Source of the DNA: a virus
IMG/VR virus record: IMGVR_UViG_3300030117_006141
Location: 1 to 64,000 of that record
Direction: 5' to 3' (one strand)
Length of the DNA: 64,000 nt
The notes beneath the pieces are model-generated. The model worked only from the letters and a program-made list of their open reading frames with translations. It searched no databases and had not been told where the DNA came from. Numbering within the stretch: position 1 is the first letter of the stretch; the number at the start of each line of letters is the position of its first letter. Below are positions 36,961 to 46,300 of this stretch, piece by piece. The translations under genes were made by a program, and so were the position numbers.

Positions 36961-38117
36961 TATTCTCTTCCTGCTACTTCATCTCTATTTAATGCAACCG
37001 GGAGATTGTTTTCGCCCGGAGGTGCTTGGCCTGGATCATCACTAAATTCTATAGTATTAAGATCCGAGGTAATCTTAGGTTTAGAACCATATATACCTGG
37101 TGATTTTGTTTCATCTTCTATTAAATGATTAAATTCATAATCTGTTTGTTCTAATATAGCTACGGACTCGGCTGCAGTTACCAAATTATCAAAAGCTATA
37201 AAATCCCTATTTTGTCCAGCTGTGGTTGTATCTACTATAGCTGTAAAATTGGTAATATCACTTTGGTTGTTCAAATTTTCTCCTAATGATGTAGTATCTA
37301 TACCATCAGCTATGATAAGATCATACCAATGTCTCATACTTTGGCCTTCTAGTTCTGTTACATCCTCACCTGCATTATATGCTAAGAACCTATTTGCGGG
37401 ATCTACTGGTAATAACACAGCGTTGTTTCCTGTAAATGTTCTTCCTGCCATTATGGTTCCTGCAGTTATGAGTTCGCCTGTTGATGTTGTTGGCAAGTCT
37501 CCCGGGCCATGAACATGATAGTAACCCTGATATTCTTGATTATTAGAAGCTAATATTAATTCTCCACCTGTTGTATGCAAATTGTTCATTGTTTGATCTG
37601 GTATCTGTCCTAAAAAATATCCAGGAACTACCCAACATGAACCATCATCTTCATCAGCCATTGGGTTATAATTCCATGCATTCGGATTTGTACATCCTTT
37701 AATAACAGGTGCATCTAAGGCGCCCAGTGCTTCCAATAAACCATATTTTTCAAACCATTTTCTTTTTGTGTATAATGGAGGACCATCATATTCTATATCT
37801 TTATGTTCTGTAGGAATTATAGTTTCATATTGAGTGCCAAAATTTCTAATATGATACCACCCAGAATATGAATTTAATTCTGTTAAGCTATCCACACCCG
37901 GATTTTGATCTAAATTCCAAACATCTACTTCTTCAGACCATAGCTCATTACCATCAGTATGTAGATAACTTCTATAAGGACCAAAGTCATCCGGGCCGAA
38001 TTGTAACAAATCGACAGCTTCTTCTTCTATCAACTCAGCAACTTCACCATCAGTTAAAACTTGCCCGCTTTCTAGTTCGTCTAGTTGTTCTTGTAATCTT
38101 TCTAAATCGTCTGGCAT
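36960..38117 (-). CDS. structural protein with Bacteroidota-type GCT...DDGSC motif
   Basis: 385 residues. An acidic coiled N-terminus (DDLERLQEQLDELESGQVLTDGEVAELIEEE) precedes domains of unknown type. Residues 141-161 carry GCTNPNAWNYNP...DDGSC, the cysteine-framed repeat unit common in surface proteins of marine Flavobacteriia. A single copy is present. The C-terminal part contains VLLPVDPANRFLAYNAGEDVTELEGQSMRHWYD. It abuts the Ig-domain gene (one-base overlap) and lies in the baseplate/tail cluster. The motif suggests exchange with, or adaptation to, such hosts. Confidence 0.7.
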   Translation of the reverse strand: MPDDLERLQEQLDELESGQVLTDGEVAELIEEEAVDLLQFGPDDFGPYRSYLHTDGNELWSEEVDVWNLDQNPGVDSLTELNSYSGWYHIRNFGTQYETIIPTEHKDIEYDGPPLYTKRKWFEKYGLLEALGALDAPVIKGCTNPNAWNYNPMADEDDGSCWVVPGYFLGQIPDQTMNNLHTTGGELILASNNQEYQGYYHVHGPGDLPTTSTGELITAGTIMAGRTFTGNNAVLLPVDPANRFLAYNAGEDVTELEGQSMRHWYDLIIADGIDTTSLGENLNNQSDITNFTAIVDTTTAGQNRDFIAFDNLVTAAESVAILEQTDYEFNHLIEDETKSPGIYGSKPKITSDLNTIEFSDDPGQAPPGENNLPVALNRDEVAGRE

Positions 38118-38123
38118 GGTTTA

Positions 38124-39299
38124 TTATCTCACAACTTTAAATAAATAATCTTTATCATAAAACTCTACTCTACTACCTGATACTACTTTATACACAAATC
38201 TATAATATCTTTCAGGCTGTAAACCATCCATATATAAATCAAAATAATTACCATTCGAATCACATGATAGTGCTGTATATTTTGTATCAAAAGGAACCAC
38301 AACTTCTTCTGTGTGGGCATCTTTAATTGAATAATAACTGCTGCTAGGTAAGTATTTAACCGTTAGTGCTGCTGATTTTGTTGCGAATGTTTTAGCAGGA
38401 TATTTTTCTCTACCATAAACTCTAAATCTTGTTCTAGAATTTTCTTTATATTGACCGCTATTATTATTCATATACACTATATTATCTTTATCTAAGATAT
38501 CCAAAGGATCCAATGATCCTGTAGAAAAGTTTCTGTCTGTCCAACAAATTTCTAATCTAGGAGAATATATTGTGTGAGTGTCTCTAGAAAAGAATTTTAG
38601 AGAACCCCTATCCTTAGAATCTCTTTCTTCCGAACCACTTCTTTTTAGTATCAGCCCATGGTTTGGAATACTTCCAGACATCCATTTTTTGCACATATTA
38701 GTAATGTCCATTCTAACATCATTAGATTGATATGTAAAAGTTTGTGAAGCATAATAATTAGAATCAGTATACCAAGTTCCTCCACCAGCTACAGTTACTC
38801 CTTCTCCTGAATTTCCTGCACCAGATTTATCACCTACAGTTTCATTGTAAGAAGCTGTGGTCCAACTACCGGTTGATGATGCTGCCCAGGAAGACGTAGT
38901 CCAACTATTGCCTGCATTGGCGCCATCTCTATATGTCCAACTAGCTCCCTCTTTTGTTGTGGGATAATGATTTTTTCTACCAATACCCATTTCCCAAGAT
39001 TCAGATACTGCTCGTGTCTCTAATCCATAACTATATGGTAAGTCAGATGCTTCAGATATAAATAAATTTAAATAAAATTTTAGATTACTTTTACCAATAA
39101 CTCCATCTACTATAGATTGTGATATAGCTGCCATATCAAATTGCATTAATGTTCTTGAGTTATAAATCTTATCACCGTATGGTTCAGCCGATTGTGATAT
39201 TAATTTAGTTATTTCTAATATCTCATCTATACCAGTATTCATCGAAGCTGAATTTTCGTATATTGTTGTGTCTTTTGTTGGAAATACGCTATATATCAT
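38124..39299 (-). CDS. structural protein with DNRLRE-like domain
   Basis: 391 residues. The N-terminal ~240 residues follow the DNRLRE pattern: TKDTTIYENSASMNTGIDEIL, SRTLMQFDM, LKFYLNLFI, SWEMGIGRK...WTYRDG, VRMDITNMCKKWMSG and NHGLILKRSG. Such domains are beta-rich and occur in surface and carbohydrate-related proteins. The C-terminus (YMDGLQPERYYRFVYKVVSGSRVEFYDKDYLFKVVR) looks like a separate beta domain. It directly follows gp6 in transcription, so a peripheral baseplate role is likely. I do not see a T4 equivalent. Confidence 0.7.
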   Translation of the reverse strand: MIYSVFPTKDTTIYENSASMNTGIDEILEITKLISQSAEPYGDKIYNSRTLMQFDMAAISQSIVDGVIGKSNLKFYLNLFISEASDLPYSYGLETRAVSESWEMGIGRKNHYPTTKEGASWTYRDGANAGNSWTTSSWAASSTGSWTTASYNETVGDKSGAGNSGEGVTVAGGGTWYTDSNYYASQTFTYQSNDVRMDITNMCKKWMSGSIPNHGLILKRSGSEERDSKDRGSLKFFSRDTHTIYSPRLEICWTDRNFSTGSLDPLDILDKDNIVYMNNNSGQYKENSRTRFRVYGREKYPAKTFATKSAALTVKYLPSSSYYSIKDAHTEEVVVPFDTKYTALSCDSNGNYFDLYMDGLQPERYYRFVYKVVSGSRVEFYDKDYLFKVVR

Positions 39300-39309
39300 T
39301 TTTTAGCTC

Positions 39310-41202
39310 CTAATACGTTGATATCTTACCCGAAATATCTTTTGTCGGGAATCTTAATTCAAATATTGCTGGATCGATTGATGGGTATATTATACCATTT
39401 TTAGTAGCAGTTACTATATCATATTTATTACCCGAGTACCCGGCTGATGCTCTCCATTTATTTTTTATCTCTAGATTTTGAACTGATTGTACTCCTTCAA
39501 CATTTGCTATTTTTGTAATTATTTTGTTAATTGTAATATGTTCTCCAAACTGCCATCTATCTATATCAAAATGGCCTCTAATTACAGATATGCATTTTAA
39601 CAATACCTCATTATTATTATAATTCGGTAAAGGAATGATATCAAAAACTACAGCTATGTTTATTACAAACCCATTTTTTATATTAATAGAATCCGTCAAC
39701 ATTCTGTATGGTGTTAGATATGTTTTTAAGTTTTCTTTGGTAGCTTGATTGACATTAGTTAATATTTTATTTTTATCATATCCTAAAACATATATATTTG
39801 TGGCATTACTGTTTGATACGGATTGATATTCTTCCGAATCAGCTACTTTTTGTAATATAGTATCAGGTGCTACGTATGCTTTAGATATTGAACCATATCT
39901 TGGAGGCATAGAATAAACCCTACCCAAATAATCCTCTTTAGTCACTATTCTATTCTGTGCTTGGAAATATGCCAAAGCATTTCTTTTTATTTCAGATGGT
40001 GTTTCCGGGCCTGATCCTCCCTGTGCTGCTTCCTGATTTTCCACAGCCAATGAATTTTTTACATCATTAAGTAATCCTTCGGATAAGTCAACACTTGCAT
40101 TAGACCAATTAGCAGTTACAACCGAATTGATTGTATTAGCCGAAACATTAGATACTGATCCCCCACCTATTTTATATTTAATGGTTAATGTTGTATTTGA
40201 TGGTGCCTGACCATATGTTTTAGTATGTAAAAAATTAGATGGGTCAAAGGCTCTATCTAATTTACTTACCCCATCCGGATTGTTACCACCAACATTTTCG
40301 GGATTAGGTATGATTAATTCATCTGCAACGGTATTAATTCCCGAACCAAAAACCAATACGGTTTTATTGTTGGGGGTCGTTCTTGTGATAAATCTTTTAG
40401 AAGTCTTTTTTAATTTTAATAAATAAGGTGCGGACCCTGCTCCATCACTTAACACACTATCAATTTCAGATGTATTGTTTCTATCTATAAATACGGTTTC
40501 CTGGGCTAGGTATGGAACCTCATGCCATGTGTTACCTGATGAGTCTTTTACAGATTCTATTTCAACAACATTTGTTTCCGGCAATTCAACTTTTCTGTAT
40601 CGTTGGGTATCATTTCCTATTACAATATCAGTAGATTTTCTAGTCCCGTTTATTGCATTAACATCTTTTTTTACTAAAAAATATGATGGTAATTGGGTTG
40701 TTGAGTTTATCTTATAAACAGTTGTTGTTGTTGGATCTAGTGATGAAGAATGTCTAAAATCAACATCTCTGGTTGTTGTAAATGTTTGATTGGCATCTGA
40801 GGATTGAAATACACTATCCTGAATTAAAGTTGGTGCATATTTCCAATCAGGACTTCCTGCAGTGTTTGCTGGTATAATAATAAAGGTGGTCACTTTAGCT
40901 TGTGATACTTTTGTTGGCGATACTTTATACCCTAACGTAGTTGCCATATTAACAATATTAGATCTTTCCTTTGCAAATGGAAGTAAATTTTCCTTTAATT
41001 GACTATCCATGTAATATGACAAAACGTCACCCACATATGATGCTATTTCTATAAACATCGTTCCAGGTGAAGCTGTCGAAAAATCATTATAAATTGTCGG
41101 GAAATATGTTTTAGCAAATTCCGTAAGATTATTCTTAAAACTATTAAAATCCTTACCTAAATAGTTTATATCTTTATTTTCTATGTCATTATTATAAGCC
41201 AT
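39310..41202 (-). CDS. 6: baseplate wedge protein, T4 gp6 family
   Basis: 630 residues (T4 gp6: 660). The conserved N-terminus is present: YLGKDFNSFKNNLTEFAKTYFPTIYNDFSTASPGTMFIEIASYVGDVLSYYMDSQL (residues 14-69). The baseplate_J-like core includes APSNTTLTIKYKIGGGSVSNV and EIKRNALAYFQAQNRIVTKEDYLGRVYSMPPRYGSISKAYV. It forms the wedge dimer clamp around the hub. It follows gp25 by 13 nt, a normal pairing in marine T4-like phages. The ribosome site is weak (AGGGAA). Confidence 0.93.
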   Translation of the reverse strand: MAYNNDIENKDINYLGKDFNSFKNNLTEFAKTYFPTIYNDFSTASPGTMFIEIASYVGDVLSYYMDSQLKENLLPFAKERSNIVNMATTLGYKVSPTKVSQAKVTTFIIIPANTAGSPDWKYAPTLIQDSVFQSSDANQTFTTTRDVDFRHSSSLDPTTTTVYKINSTTQLPSYFLVKKDVNAINGTRKSTDIVIGNDTQRYRKVELPETNVVEIESVKDSSGNTWHEVPYLAQETVFIDRNNTSEIDSVLSDGAGSAPYLLKLKKTSKRFITRTTPNNKTVLVFGSGINTVADELIIPNPENVGGNNPDGVSKLDRAFDPSNFLHTKTYGQAPSNTTLTIKYKIGGGSVSNVSANTINSVVTANWSNASVDLSEGLLNDVKNSLAVENQEAAQGGSGPETPSEIKRNALAYFQAQNRIVTKEDYLGRVYSMPPRYGSISKAYVAPDTILQKVADSEEYQSVSNSNATNIYVLGYDKNKILTNVNQATKENLKTYLTPYRMLTDSINIKNGFVINIAVVFDIIPLPNYNNNEVLLKCISVIRGHFDIDRWQFGEHITINKIITKIANVEGVQSVQNLEIKNKWRASAGYSGNKYDIVTATKNGIIYPSIDPAIFELRFPTKDISGKISTY

Positions 41203-41215
41203 AATATTATATTCC

Positions 41216-41869
41216 CTATACTACAAATTCATCATCATCATAACCATTATCTATTTTAACAGGGTCTTCACCATCCTGCCAATTTGCTGGTTTACCGTAG
41301 TTCCAAAGGTTATCACTTGTAGTAGAATATGATGCAAAAATTGGACCATCATTTCTATTCATTAATGTTGTTAATATTTCTTGTATATCTCCCAATACTC
41401 GATATTTAATCTGTATAGTTATTCCATGCCCTTCTTTACCATCTTCATTATATCTATTTACATTCAAAGATATAATTTGGACTCCGATTTGAGTTTCAGT
41501 TTCATATTTTTGAAATGCACCTCTTATTTCTTCTTCTATTAAAGGAACTATTTCCGAGGTGTTTTGTCTAAATAAAAACTTGTGTAAATTGGTTCCAAAT
41601 TCTTTATTACTATATCTTTCACCCTTCTGTGTTAATATTAAGTTAATCAAATCAGATTGTACCGCCTGTGCAGTGCTATATGCTAATTTCATTCCATATG
41701 GACTATGTTCATCAGGGTTAAATGGAAGTGTAATACCAACACCATAATTAGATACTGCATCTTGTATTACTTGTAAGCCACCACCATTTTCTGCTATTCT
41801 TGATTGGTAGGTTGCCGAACTACCATATAGCCGATCATTATTCATTTGCCAATTTGGAACATTAGACAT
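41216..41869 (-). CDS. 25: baseplate wedge protein, T4 gp25 family
   Basis: 217 residues. The gp25/lysozyme-like fold core is visible: GITLPFNPDEHSPYGMKLAYSTAQAVQSDLINLILTQKGERYSNKEFGTNLHKFLF, then IEEEIRGAFQKYETETQIGVQIISL and GHGITIQIKYRVLGD. It is longer than T4 gp25 (132) because of N- and C-terminal extensions. In sheathed injection systems this protein nucleates the sheath at the baseplate. GAGAGGTAAA precedes the start. Confidence 0.93.
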   Translation of the reverse strand: MSNVPNWQMNNDRLYGSSATYQSRIAENGGGLQVIQDAVSNYGVGITLPFNPDEHSPYGMKLAYSTAQAVQSDLINLILTQKGERYSNKEFGTNLHKFLFRQNTSEIVPLIEEEIRGAFQKYETETQIGVQIISLNVNRYNEDGKEGHGITIQIKYRVLGDIQEILTTLMNRNDGPIFASYSTTSDNLWNYGKPANWQDGEDPVKIDNGYDDDEFVV

Positions 41870-41871
41870 AA

Positions 41872-42351
41872 TTATTTACCTCTCTTTTTATTTACTGCTT
41901 TCATCAAACCACTATAATCCCTAGTTAATGCTTTAGAAACAGCGTCTGGAATTGGTGCACCTTGTCTGTCTGCTGGTACCATTTCTTGTATAGTAGTAGG
42001 TCCTGCATTTTGATTTAATGATGGTAACCCCATTGCAGCTGCTAGTGCTGATTTGCCACCTACTGCATCTGCTGCTGATAATTGTCTTCCAGCAGTCGGA
42101 TAAGCTTGCATATCATTTGCTGTTTCATTTAATAATTCATTTAATGTGGAATTTTTAGTATATTCGACATTTGATTTTGGAGTGGCTTCTGCCTGTCTAT
42201 GCATTTGCACACCATTTTGGATCTGTTCATTAAATGTATCTACACTGTTATCTCTAGGATTTAGAATTTCATTTAGTTCTGTTCTTATAGAACGTCTAAC
42301 TTCCTTTGATACAGTTTCCCTAATTAATTTAACAAATTCATTCTTTTTCAT
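41872..42351 (-). CDS. conserved hypothetical between gp25 and a coiled-coil protein
   Basis: 159 residues. The N-terminus is a basic amphipathic helix (MKKNEFVKLIRETVSKEVRR) ending ...TELNE|IL, an L-x-E site like those in the head cluster. The middle is disordered and Asn/Gln-rich. The C-terminus (IPDAVSKALTRDYSGLMKAVNKKRGK) is a helix I recall in related marine phages. It is placed among baseplate genes, so the signal-like N-terminus may be coincidental. A candidate late promoter lies about 12 nt upstream. Confidence 0.65.
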   Translation of the reverse strand: MKKNEFVKLIRETVSKEVRRSIRTELNEILNPRDNSVDTFNEQIQNGVQMHRQAEATPKSNVEYTKNSTLNELLNETANDMQAYPTAGRQLSAADAVGGKSALAAAMGLPSLNQNAGPTTIQEMVPADRQGAPIPDAVSKALTRDYSGLMKAVNKKRGK

Positions 42352-42362
42352 GTTAACTCTCC

Positions 42363-42378
42363 ATTCTAATATAAATAT
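42363..42378 (-). promoter_or_regulatory. candidate late promoter before the gp25 operon
   Basis: The minus strand reads ATATTTATATTAGAAT, then GGAGAG and the ATG at 42351. It has the same ATATTTATATT core as the sites at 1298, 22048 and 46272. It would drive the 159-residue gene, gp25, gp6 and following genes. Confidence 0.42.
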
Positions 42379-42391
42379 TTGTAACCTTAAA

Positions 42392-44545
42392 TTATCCGTA
42401 AGAAATCCATGGTGTTAATACAGGTCCACCAGGTGTTGGCATCATCCATGTTCCCGTTACGGTTTTTGCGTGCACGTCGAAAACATTAGCTAATGTTCTC
42501 ATTTTATCAGCATTATCCATCTCACTATCTTTATTAAACACTTTAGCTACCGCTTCTACAGCCGGTTCACCATCTAAGGTTTTTAATGATTGTAGTGGTA
42601 ATCCAGGAAAGGTAATCATACCTCCCGGTAATGCTACTTGGCCTGCAGTCCAATAAGTAATTAATCCTACTGATAGTGCCGATGCGATTAATTTTCCCGA
42701 TGGAGTTACTTCTGCTGGTACAGGTGGTTTAGCTATTTTAGTAACAAACGATTTATACCTTTCTAACCTTTCCTCTATCGGTTTCATTTTTTCCTCGATA
42801 CGTGCCTTTGCTTTTTCTAATTTTTTTTCATACTTTTCTAATTTTTTTTGATTCTTTTCCTTTATTTTATCAACTCTTTTCATTATAGCTTTTTTTAACT
42901 GTTCCTCATTAGTAAATGTATCCTTTTCTTCCTTCAGCTTATCAAATCCAGGAATTGTTGGACTTTCAAATGGTTTAGCTCCCTCATCGATTGCGGTCAT
43001 ATAATTTTTAACACCACCCTGTTTTACCAAATCAATTATAGCCATTATTGCTTTACCTCTTGCTATTAATTTTTTTATTTGTTCAATTCGTTTTACAACC
43101 TCTTCTTCCACCTGTTCTTTTAATTTTTTTATTTTGGCTAATAACTCTTTTATCTTTTTTTGTTTCTCCTTGATTATTTTAGCCTTAGCTGTTGGATCCT
43201 TGTCCCCCGGTGGTATCATTTTTTTTAATAATTTTTTTCCTGCAGCAATAGCTTTCTTTTTTATTTCTTTAATTTTGTCTTCGATTTTTTTCTTTAATTC
43301 ATCTATCTTAGCTTGAATCTTTTCTAGTTTAGCTTCTATTTTCTTTTTAGTTTTATCTATCTTGGCTTCCAATTTAGCTGTTTTTCTTTTTAGATCGGGA
43401 TTATTTTTAACAGCATCTACACCTTTCTCCTTTAATTCTTCAACTAATGAAGTTACATCTGGTGGGTCGGGTAACTCGGGTAATTCAAATTCCTTAGATC
43501 TTATATCCAAATTCATCTTCCCAAAACCTAATATGTTACCTCCTGGTAAATTTGGTGGTGGTGGTGGAGAAGGTGGTTTTAATAAATCCTTAAGCGCTGG
43601 TATGTTTTTTGAAAATTCTTTTAATTTATTAATAAATAATTTTAATCCCTTTACCCATGCTACAATTTTAATCCCGTTCGCAACCATTATTTTTATTTTT
43701 TTTACCATTTCCTTAGCTGCGGCTATTTTTTGTTTGGCTAGAGCTATATTAGCCTCAACAGTTTGGACATAACTCATTGAAGCCGCTTTAGCAGTGTCGG
43801 CAGCTAGCTTAGCTTTTTTCATTTGAGCTTCAGCTATTTTTTTAGTTATCTTTTGAGTTACTCTATTTATTAAATCCTTAATTTTCTTTTCTATTTCATC
43901 AAGTTTTTTTTGAATTTTTAATTTTAATGGTTCTAATTTTTTTAATTGTTTCTGTTTTTCTTTTTCTATTTTTTTATTTATTTCTTTTTTAATTTCGGGT
44001 TCTGTTAAATCATCTGCCTTTTCTTTAAGTTTATCGAACCCGGGAATTAAAGGACTTTCGAATTCCTTAGCTCCAGCATCTATTGCTCCCCTATAATCCA
44101 AGGCTTTCGATTTATCATATACATCTTTTATACCCTTTAATTTATCAGCAATCTGTTTACTCTTTTTAATTAAGGGTTCTAATTTTTCCCTTTTCTCATT
44201 TAACTTATCAATTTTATCTTTATTTTTTTTCATAGCTTTAGCTAAGGCCTTTTCCGCTAAAACTAATGGTGGGGTAGTAACTAAATTTAATACCTCGGAT
44301 GCCTTTAATCCTACAAAAAATGATGTTTGGAATAATGGTGTTTTACCCGTTGTCATGGGTGCTGGGGGTGTTGGTCCAGTGGGTGGAAAATTGCAAGCTC
44401 CTGTTTTAATAACAGAATCATAATGTTGGGATATTAATTGACATAGATGTAATGTGCCCTTAACTTGTCCCATATCCATTTGCTGTGCAATTGGTTGTAC
44501 AAAAAGGGCTTCCCAAGCTAATCGTGATTTTATTACTACAGGCAT
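42392..44545 (-). CDS. coiled-coil structural protein with internal duplication
   Basis: 717 residues. Non-coiled ends (1-100; ~620-717, with TFPGLPLQSL and TWMMPTPGGPVLTPWISYG) flank ~500 residues of Lys/Glu-rich coiled coil interrupted by a Pro-rich hinge (LKPPSPPPPPNLPGG). Two copies of a ~75-residue unit are seen: GAIDAGAKEFESPLIPGFDK (from residue 153) and TAIDEGAKPFESPTIPGFDK (from 517), each followed by related Lys-rich coils. TGGAGT precedes the start. It lies between the gp5-like and gp25 genes, so a baseplate hub, tape-measure-like or tail-core role is possible. I do not recognise a named family. Confidence 0.7.
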   Translation of the reverse strand: MPVVIKSRLAWEALFVQPIAQQMDMGQVKGTLHLCQLISQHYDSVIKTGACNFPPTGPTPPAPMTTGKTPLFQTSFFVGLKASEVLNLVTTPPLVLAEKALAKAMKKNKDKIDKLNEKREKLEPLIKKSKQIADKLKGIKDVYDKSKALDYRGAIDAGAKEFESPLIPGFDKLKEKADDLTEPEIKKEINKKIEKEKQKQLKKLEPLKLKIQKKLDEIEKKIKDLINRVTQKITKKIAEAQMKKAKLAADTAKAASMSYVQTVEANIALAKQKIAAAKEMVKKIKIMVANGIKIVAWVKGLKLFINKLKEFSKNIPALKDLLKPPSPPPPPNLPGGNILGFGKMNLDIRSKEFELPELPDPPDVTSLVEELKEKGVDAVKNNPDLKRKTAKLEAKIDKTKKKIEAKLEKIQAKIDELKKKIEDKIKEIKKKAIAAGKKLLKKMIPPGDKDPTAKAKIIKEKQKKIKELLAKIKKLKEQVEEEVVKRIEQIKKLIARGKAIMAIIDLVKQGGVKNYMTAIDEGAKPFESPTIPGFDKLKEEKDTFTNEEQLKKAIMKRVDKIKEKNQKKLEKYEKKLEKAKARIEEKMKPIEERLERYKSFVTKIAKPPVPAEVTPSGKLIASALSVGLITYWTAGQVALPGGMITFPGLPLQSLKTLDGEPAVEAVAKVFNKDSEMDNADKMRTLANVFDVHAKTVTGTWMMPTPGGPVLTPWISYG

Positions 44546-44557
44546 TTTATTACTCCA

Positions 44558-45898
44558 TTAAGCCTGATCTTCACCGCTAGATAAAGCATCTGCCAATTTA
44601 TCTTTTATGCTTTGTATAGAAGGACTCGGATTAGCAGTCCCTGGGCCTGTTGCTGTAATAACACTTAGGCCCATAATTTCATCACACAAGTCTTCTAGTA
44701 GTTCTACTAATTTTTCACCATTTATTGCTTTACCACCACCTACTCCATATTTTACTTCCCCTGCGAGTTCTATAACAGGAGCACTAATTGTTATGGTATC
44801 ATTGGATTCAATTACAATATCATTATCAGCAGCTAGCCCAATTCCATTTTTACCAAATAATAATATCTCATCATCCTTTGCAGCAAAAATTATTCTATCG
44901 GATGTTATTATAACCTGTGGGGTTGCTTTTCCAAAATCAGTGTATACGTTTCCTAATCCGTTAGCCTTAATTTGTGATGTTGTCATTACACCAGAGCCGT
45001 CTTCTGTTGCGTCATTTAATAATTCAGATAATGAATTTATGGTCTGTCCATCTGTTAACCATATACTGCTTTTATCATCCTTTAAATTTTCAAACATAGG
45101 AAGCAGTGCTTCGGGACTTGTGTGAATCACATCTCTAGATTCATCACTTTGACCATTTCTTATTATTAATATAGGATCCTCACCAACATTATTTTCATTA
45201 TCAGACCACGGATTGTCCAAATATCCCTTTGTTTCATCCAATTCCTGATAGCCCGATGGGTTTGGTTGTGATGTACTAAATCTAATGCTATTGCCATATC
45301 TACCATTTATTATTGTGTCGCCCTCTAAAGGCTGTAATGGGTATATACTAGATGCTCGGACAAAGGAATATCCATATTTGTTTAATACGAAATCCGCCTG
45401 TTCCGATGTGGGATCCGAATTACTTTCCCTTACATAATTGTCCGCAGGATTTCCCGAACTAAGATTTATATCAGTTTCTAGTACCTGACTTATTGCATTT
45501 TCATTTACAGCATTTTTATAATTAAATGGTCCTATATAATAAAATGCACACATCTTAACATCTCCATCGTGATAATAATCAGATGGGGCTGATGGTCCTT
45601 TAGAGACCAAAACCATTTCCCCCTTTACCGGATATGTGGTCATATTATTTAATGGCATCGCCCATTCCAAATTACTTTCTGGGGTACCTCTATCAGTTTC
45701 GAGTCTTCTAAACTTTACCCAACCTAGTCCTATTTCGGGATTGTTGCCGAGAATATCTTCCCCGTAGTTCATTTTGATATCTACGATCAAAGCTGTTTCC
45801 CAACTTGCAGGTATATTAGTCTTTAGATTAGCTGCATTAGCAGATTCATTTATTCGATTCTGTGCCTGACTCGCGTTCTGTCTGTTCCACTTTGCCAT
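44558..45898 (-). CDS. baseplate spike/hub, gp5-like without visible lysozyme domain
   Basis: 446 residues. The N-terminal ~130 residues resemble the gp5 OB-fold (SWETALIVDIKMNYGEDILGNNPEIGLGWVKFRRLETDRGTPESNLEWAMPLNN, GEMVLVSKG, FYYIGPFNYKN). Residues ~195-270 include INGRYGNSIRFSTSQPNP and DPILIIRNGQ. The C-terminus has strand repeats suited to a beta-helix (VIITSDRIIFAAKDDEILLFGKNGIGLAADNDIVIESNDTITISAPVIEL, ending near residue 388). T4 gp5 carries a lysozyme between OB and helix; none is seen here. It overlaps the upstream 137-residue gene by 53 nt. Confidence 0.82.
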   Translation of the reverse strand: MAKWNRQNASQAQNRINESANAANLKTNIPASWETALIVDIKMNYGEDILGNNPEIGLGWVKFRRLETDRGTPESNLEWAMPLNNMTTYPVKGEMVLVSKGPSAPSDYYHDGDVKMCAFYYIGPFNYKNAVNENAISQVLETDINLSSGNPADNYVRESNSDPTSEQADFVLNKYGYSFVRASSIYPLQPLEGDTIINGRYGNSIRFSTSQPNPSGYQELDETKGYLDNPWSDNENNVGEDPILIIRNGQSDESRDVIHTSPEALLPMFENLKDDKSSIWLTDGQTINSLSELLNDATEDGSGVMTTSQIKANGLGNVYTDFGKATPQVIITSDRIIFAAKDDEILLFGKNGIGLAADNDIVIESNDTITISAPVIELAGEVKYGVGGGKAINGEKLVELLEDLCDEIMGLSVITATGPGTANPSPSIQSIKDKLADALSSGEDQA

Positions 45899-46259
45899 CT
45901 ATTTTTTCCTCTTTTTTGGATTCGGGTTCTTTTTCCACTTCAGTAATCGTTTCCATTAATTGTTTTTTCTCATCTTCCGTAAGCAGTAATGCGTCTAATT
46001 CTCCGGAATCATTTCTGGCCATTGCTCGCTGAACTATAGCTGCCATTCTAACTAATGCATCGTCATTCTTTACTGCAACATCCAAATACTCTTTTATAAG
46101 TGGGACTATGATAGTTGCATCACCGATATTTGATATCAGTGGTTTAAGTTCAGATATTAATGTATTTATCTGAATCTCTTTTTTCTTGGAATTTTTGTAT
46201 ATGTCTTCCAATAAATTTGAAAATGATTTGCCCTCAAATAATTCTTTATCAAAACTCAT
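45846..46259 (-). CDS. conserved hypothetical preceding the gp5-like gene
   Basis: 137 residues. The N-terminus (MSFDKELFEGKSFSNLLEDIY) and ISELKPLISNIGDATIIVPLIKEYLDVAVKND form a helical domain; the C-terminal third is acidic and Lys/Glu-rich. I recall this family just before gp5 in marine T4-like phages but know no function. The 53-nt overlap with gp5 implies coupled translation. GGGAG and a candidate late promoter lie just upstream. Confidence 0.7.
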   Translation of the reverse strand: MSFDKELFEGKSFSNLLEDIYKNSKKKEIQINTLISELKPLISNIGDATIIVPLIKEYLDVAVKNDDALVRMAAIVQRAMARNDSGELDALLLTEDEKKQLMETITEVEKEPESKKEEKIDGKVEQTERESGTESNK

Positions 46260-46271
46260 TAGTTTCTCCCT

Positions 46272-46284
46272 TTAATATAAATAT
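46272..46284 (-). promoter_or_regulatory. candidate late promoter before the gp5 operon
   Basis: The minus strand reads ATATTTATATTAA, followed by AGGGAG and the start at 46259. It is identical in core to the 42363 and 22048 sites and is placed directly after the late sigma factor gene. Confidence 0.42.
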
Positions 46285-46300
46285 AGTGGAGGTGAAAATA

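Noticed and set aside
43134-43772. Plus-strand hydrophobic frames resembling membrane proteins
   Set aside because: Phe/Leu/Ile-rich because Lys/Glu codons of the coiled coil read as hydrophobic on the opposite strand.
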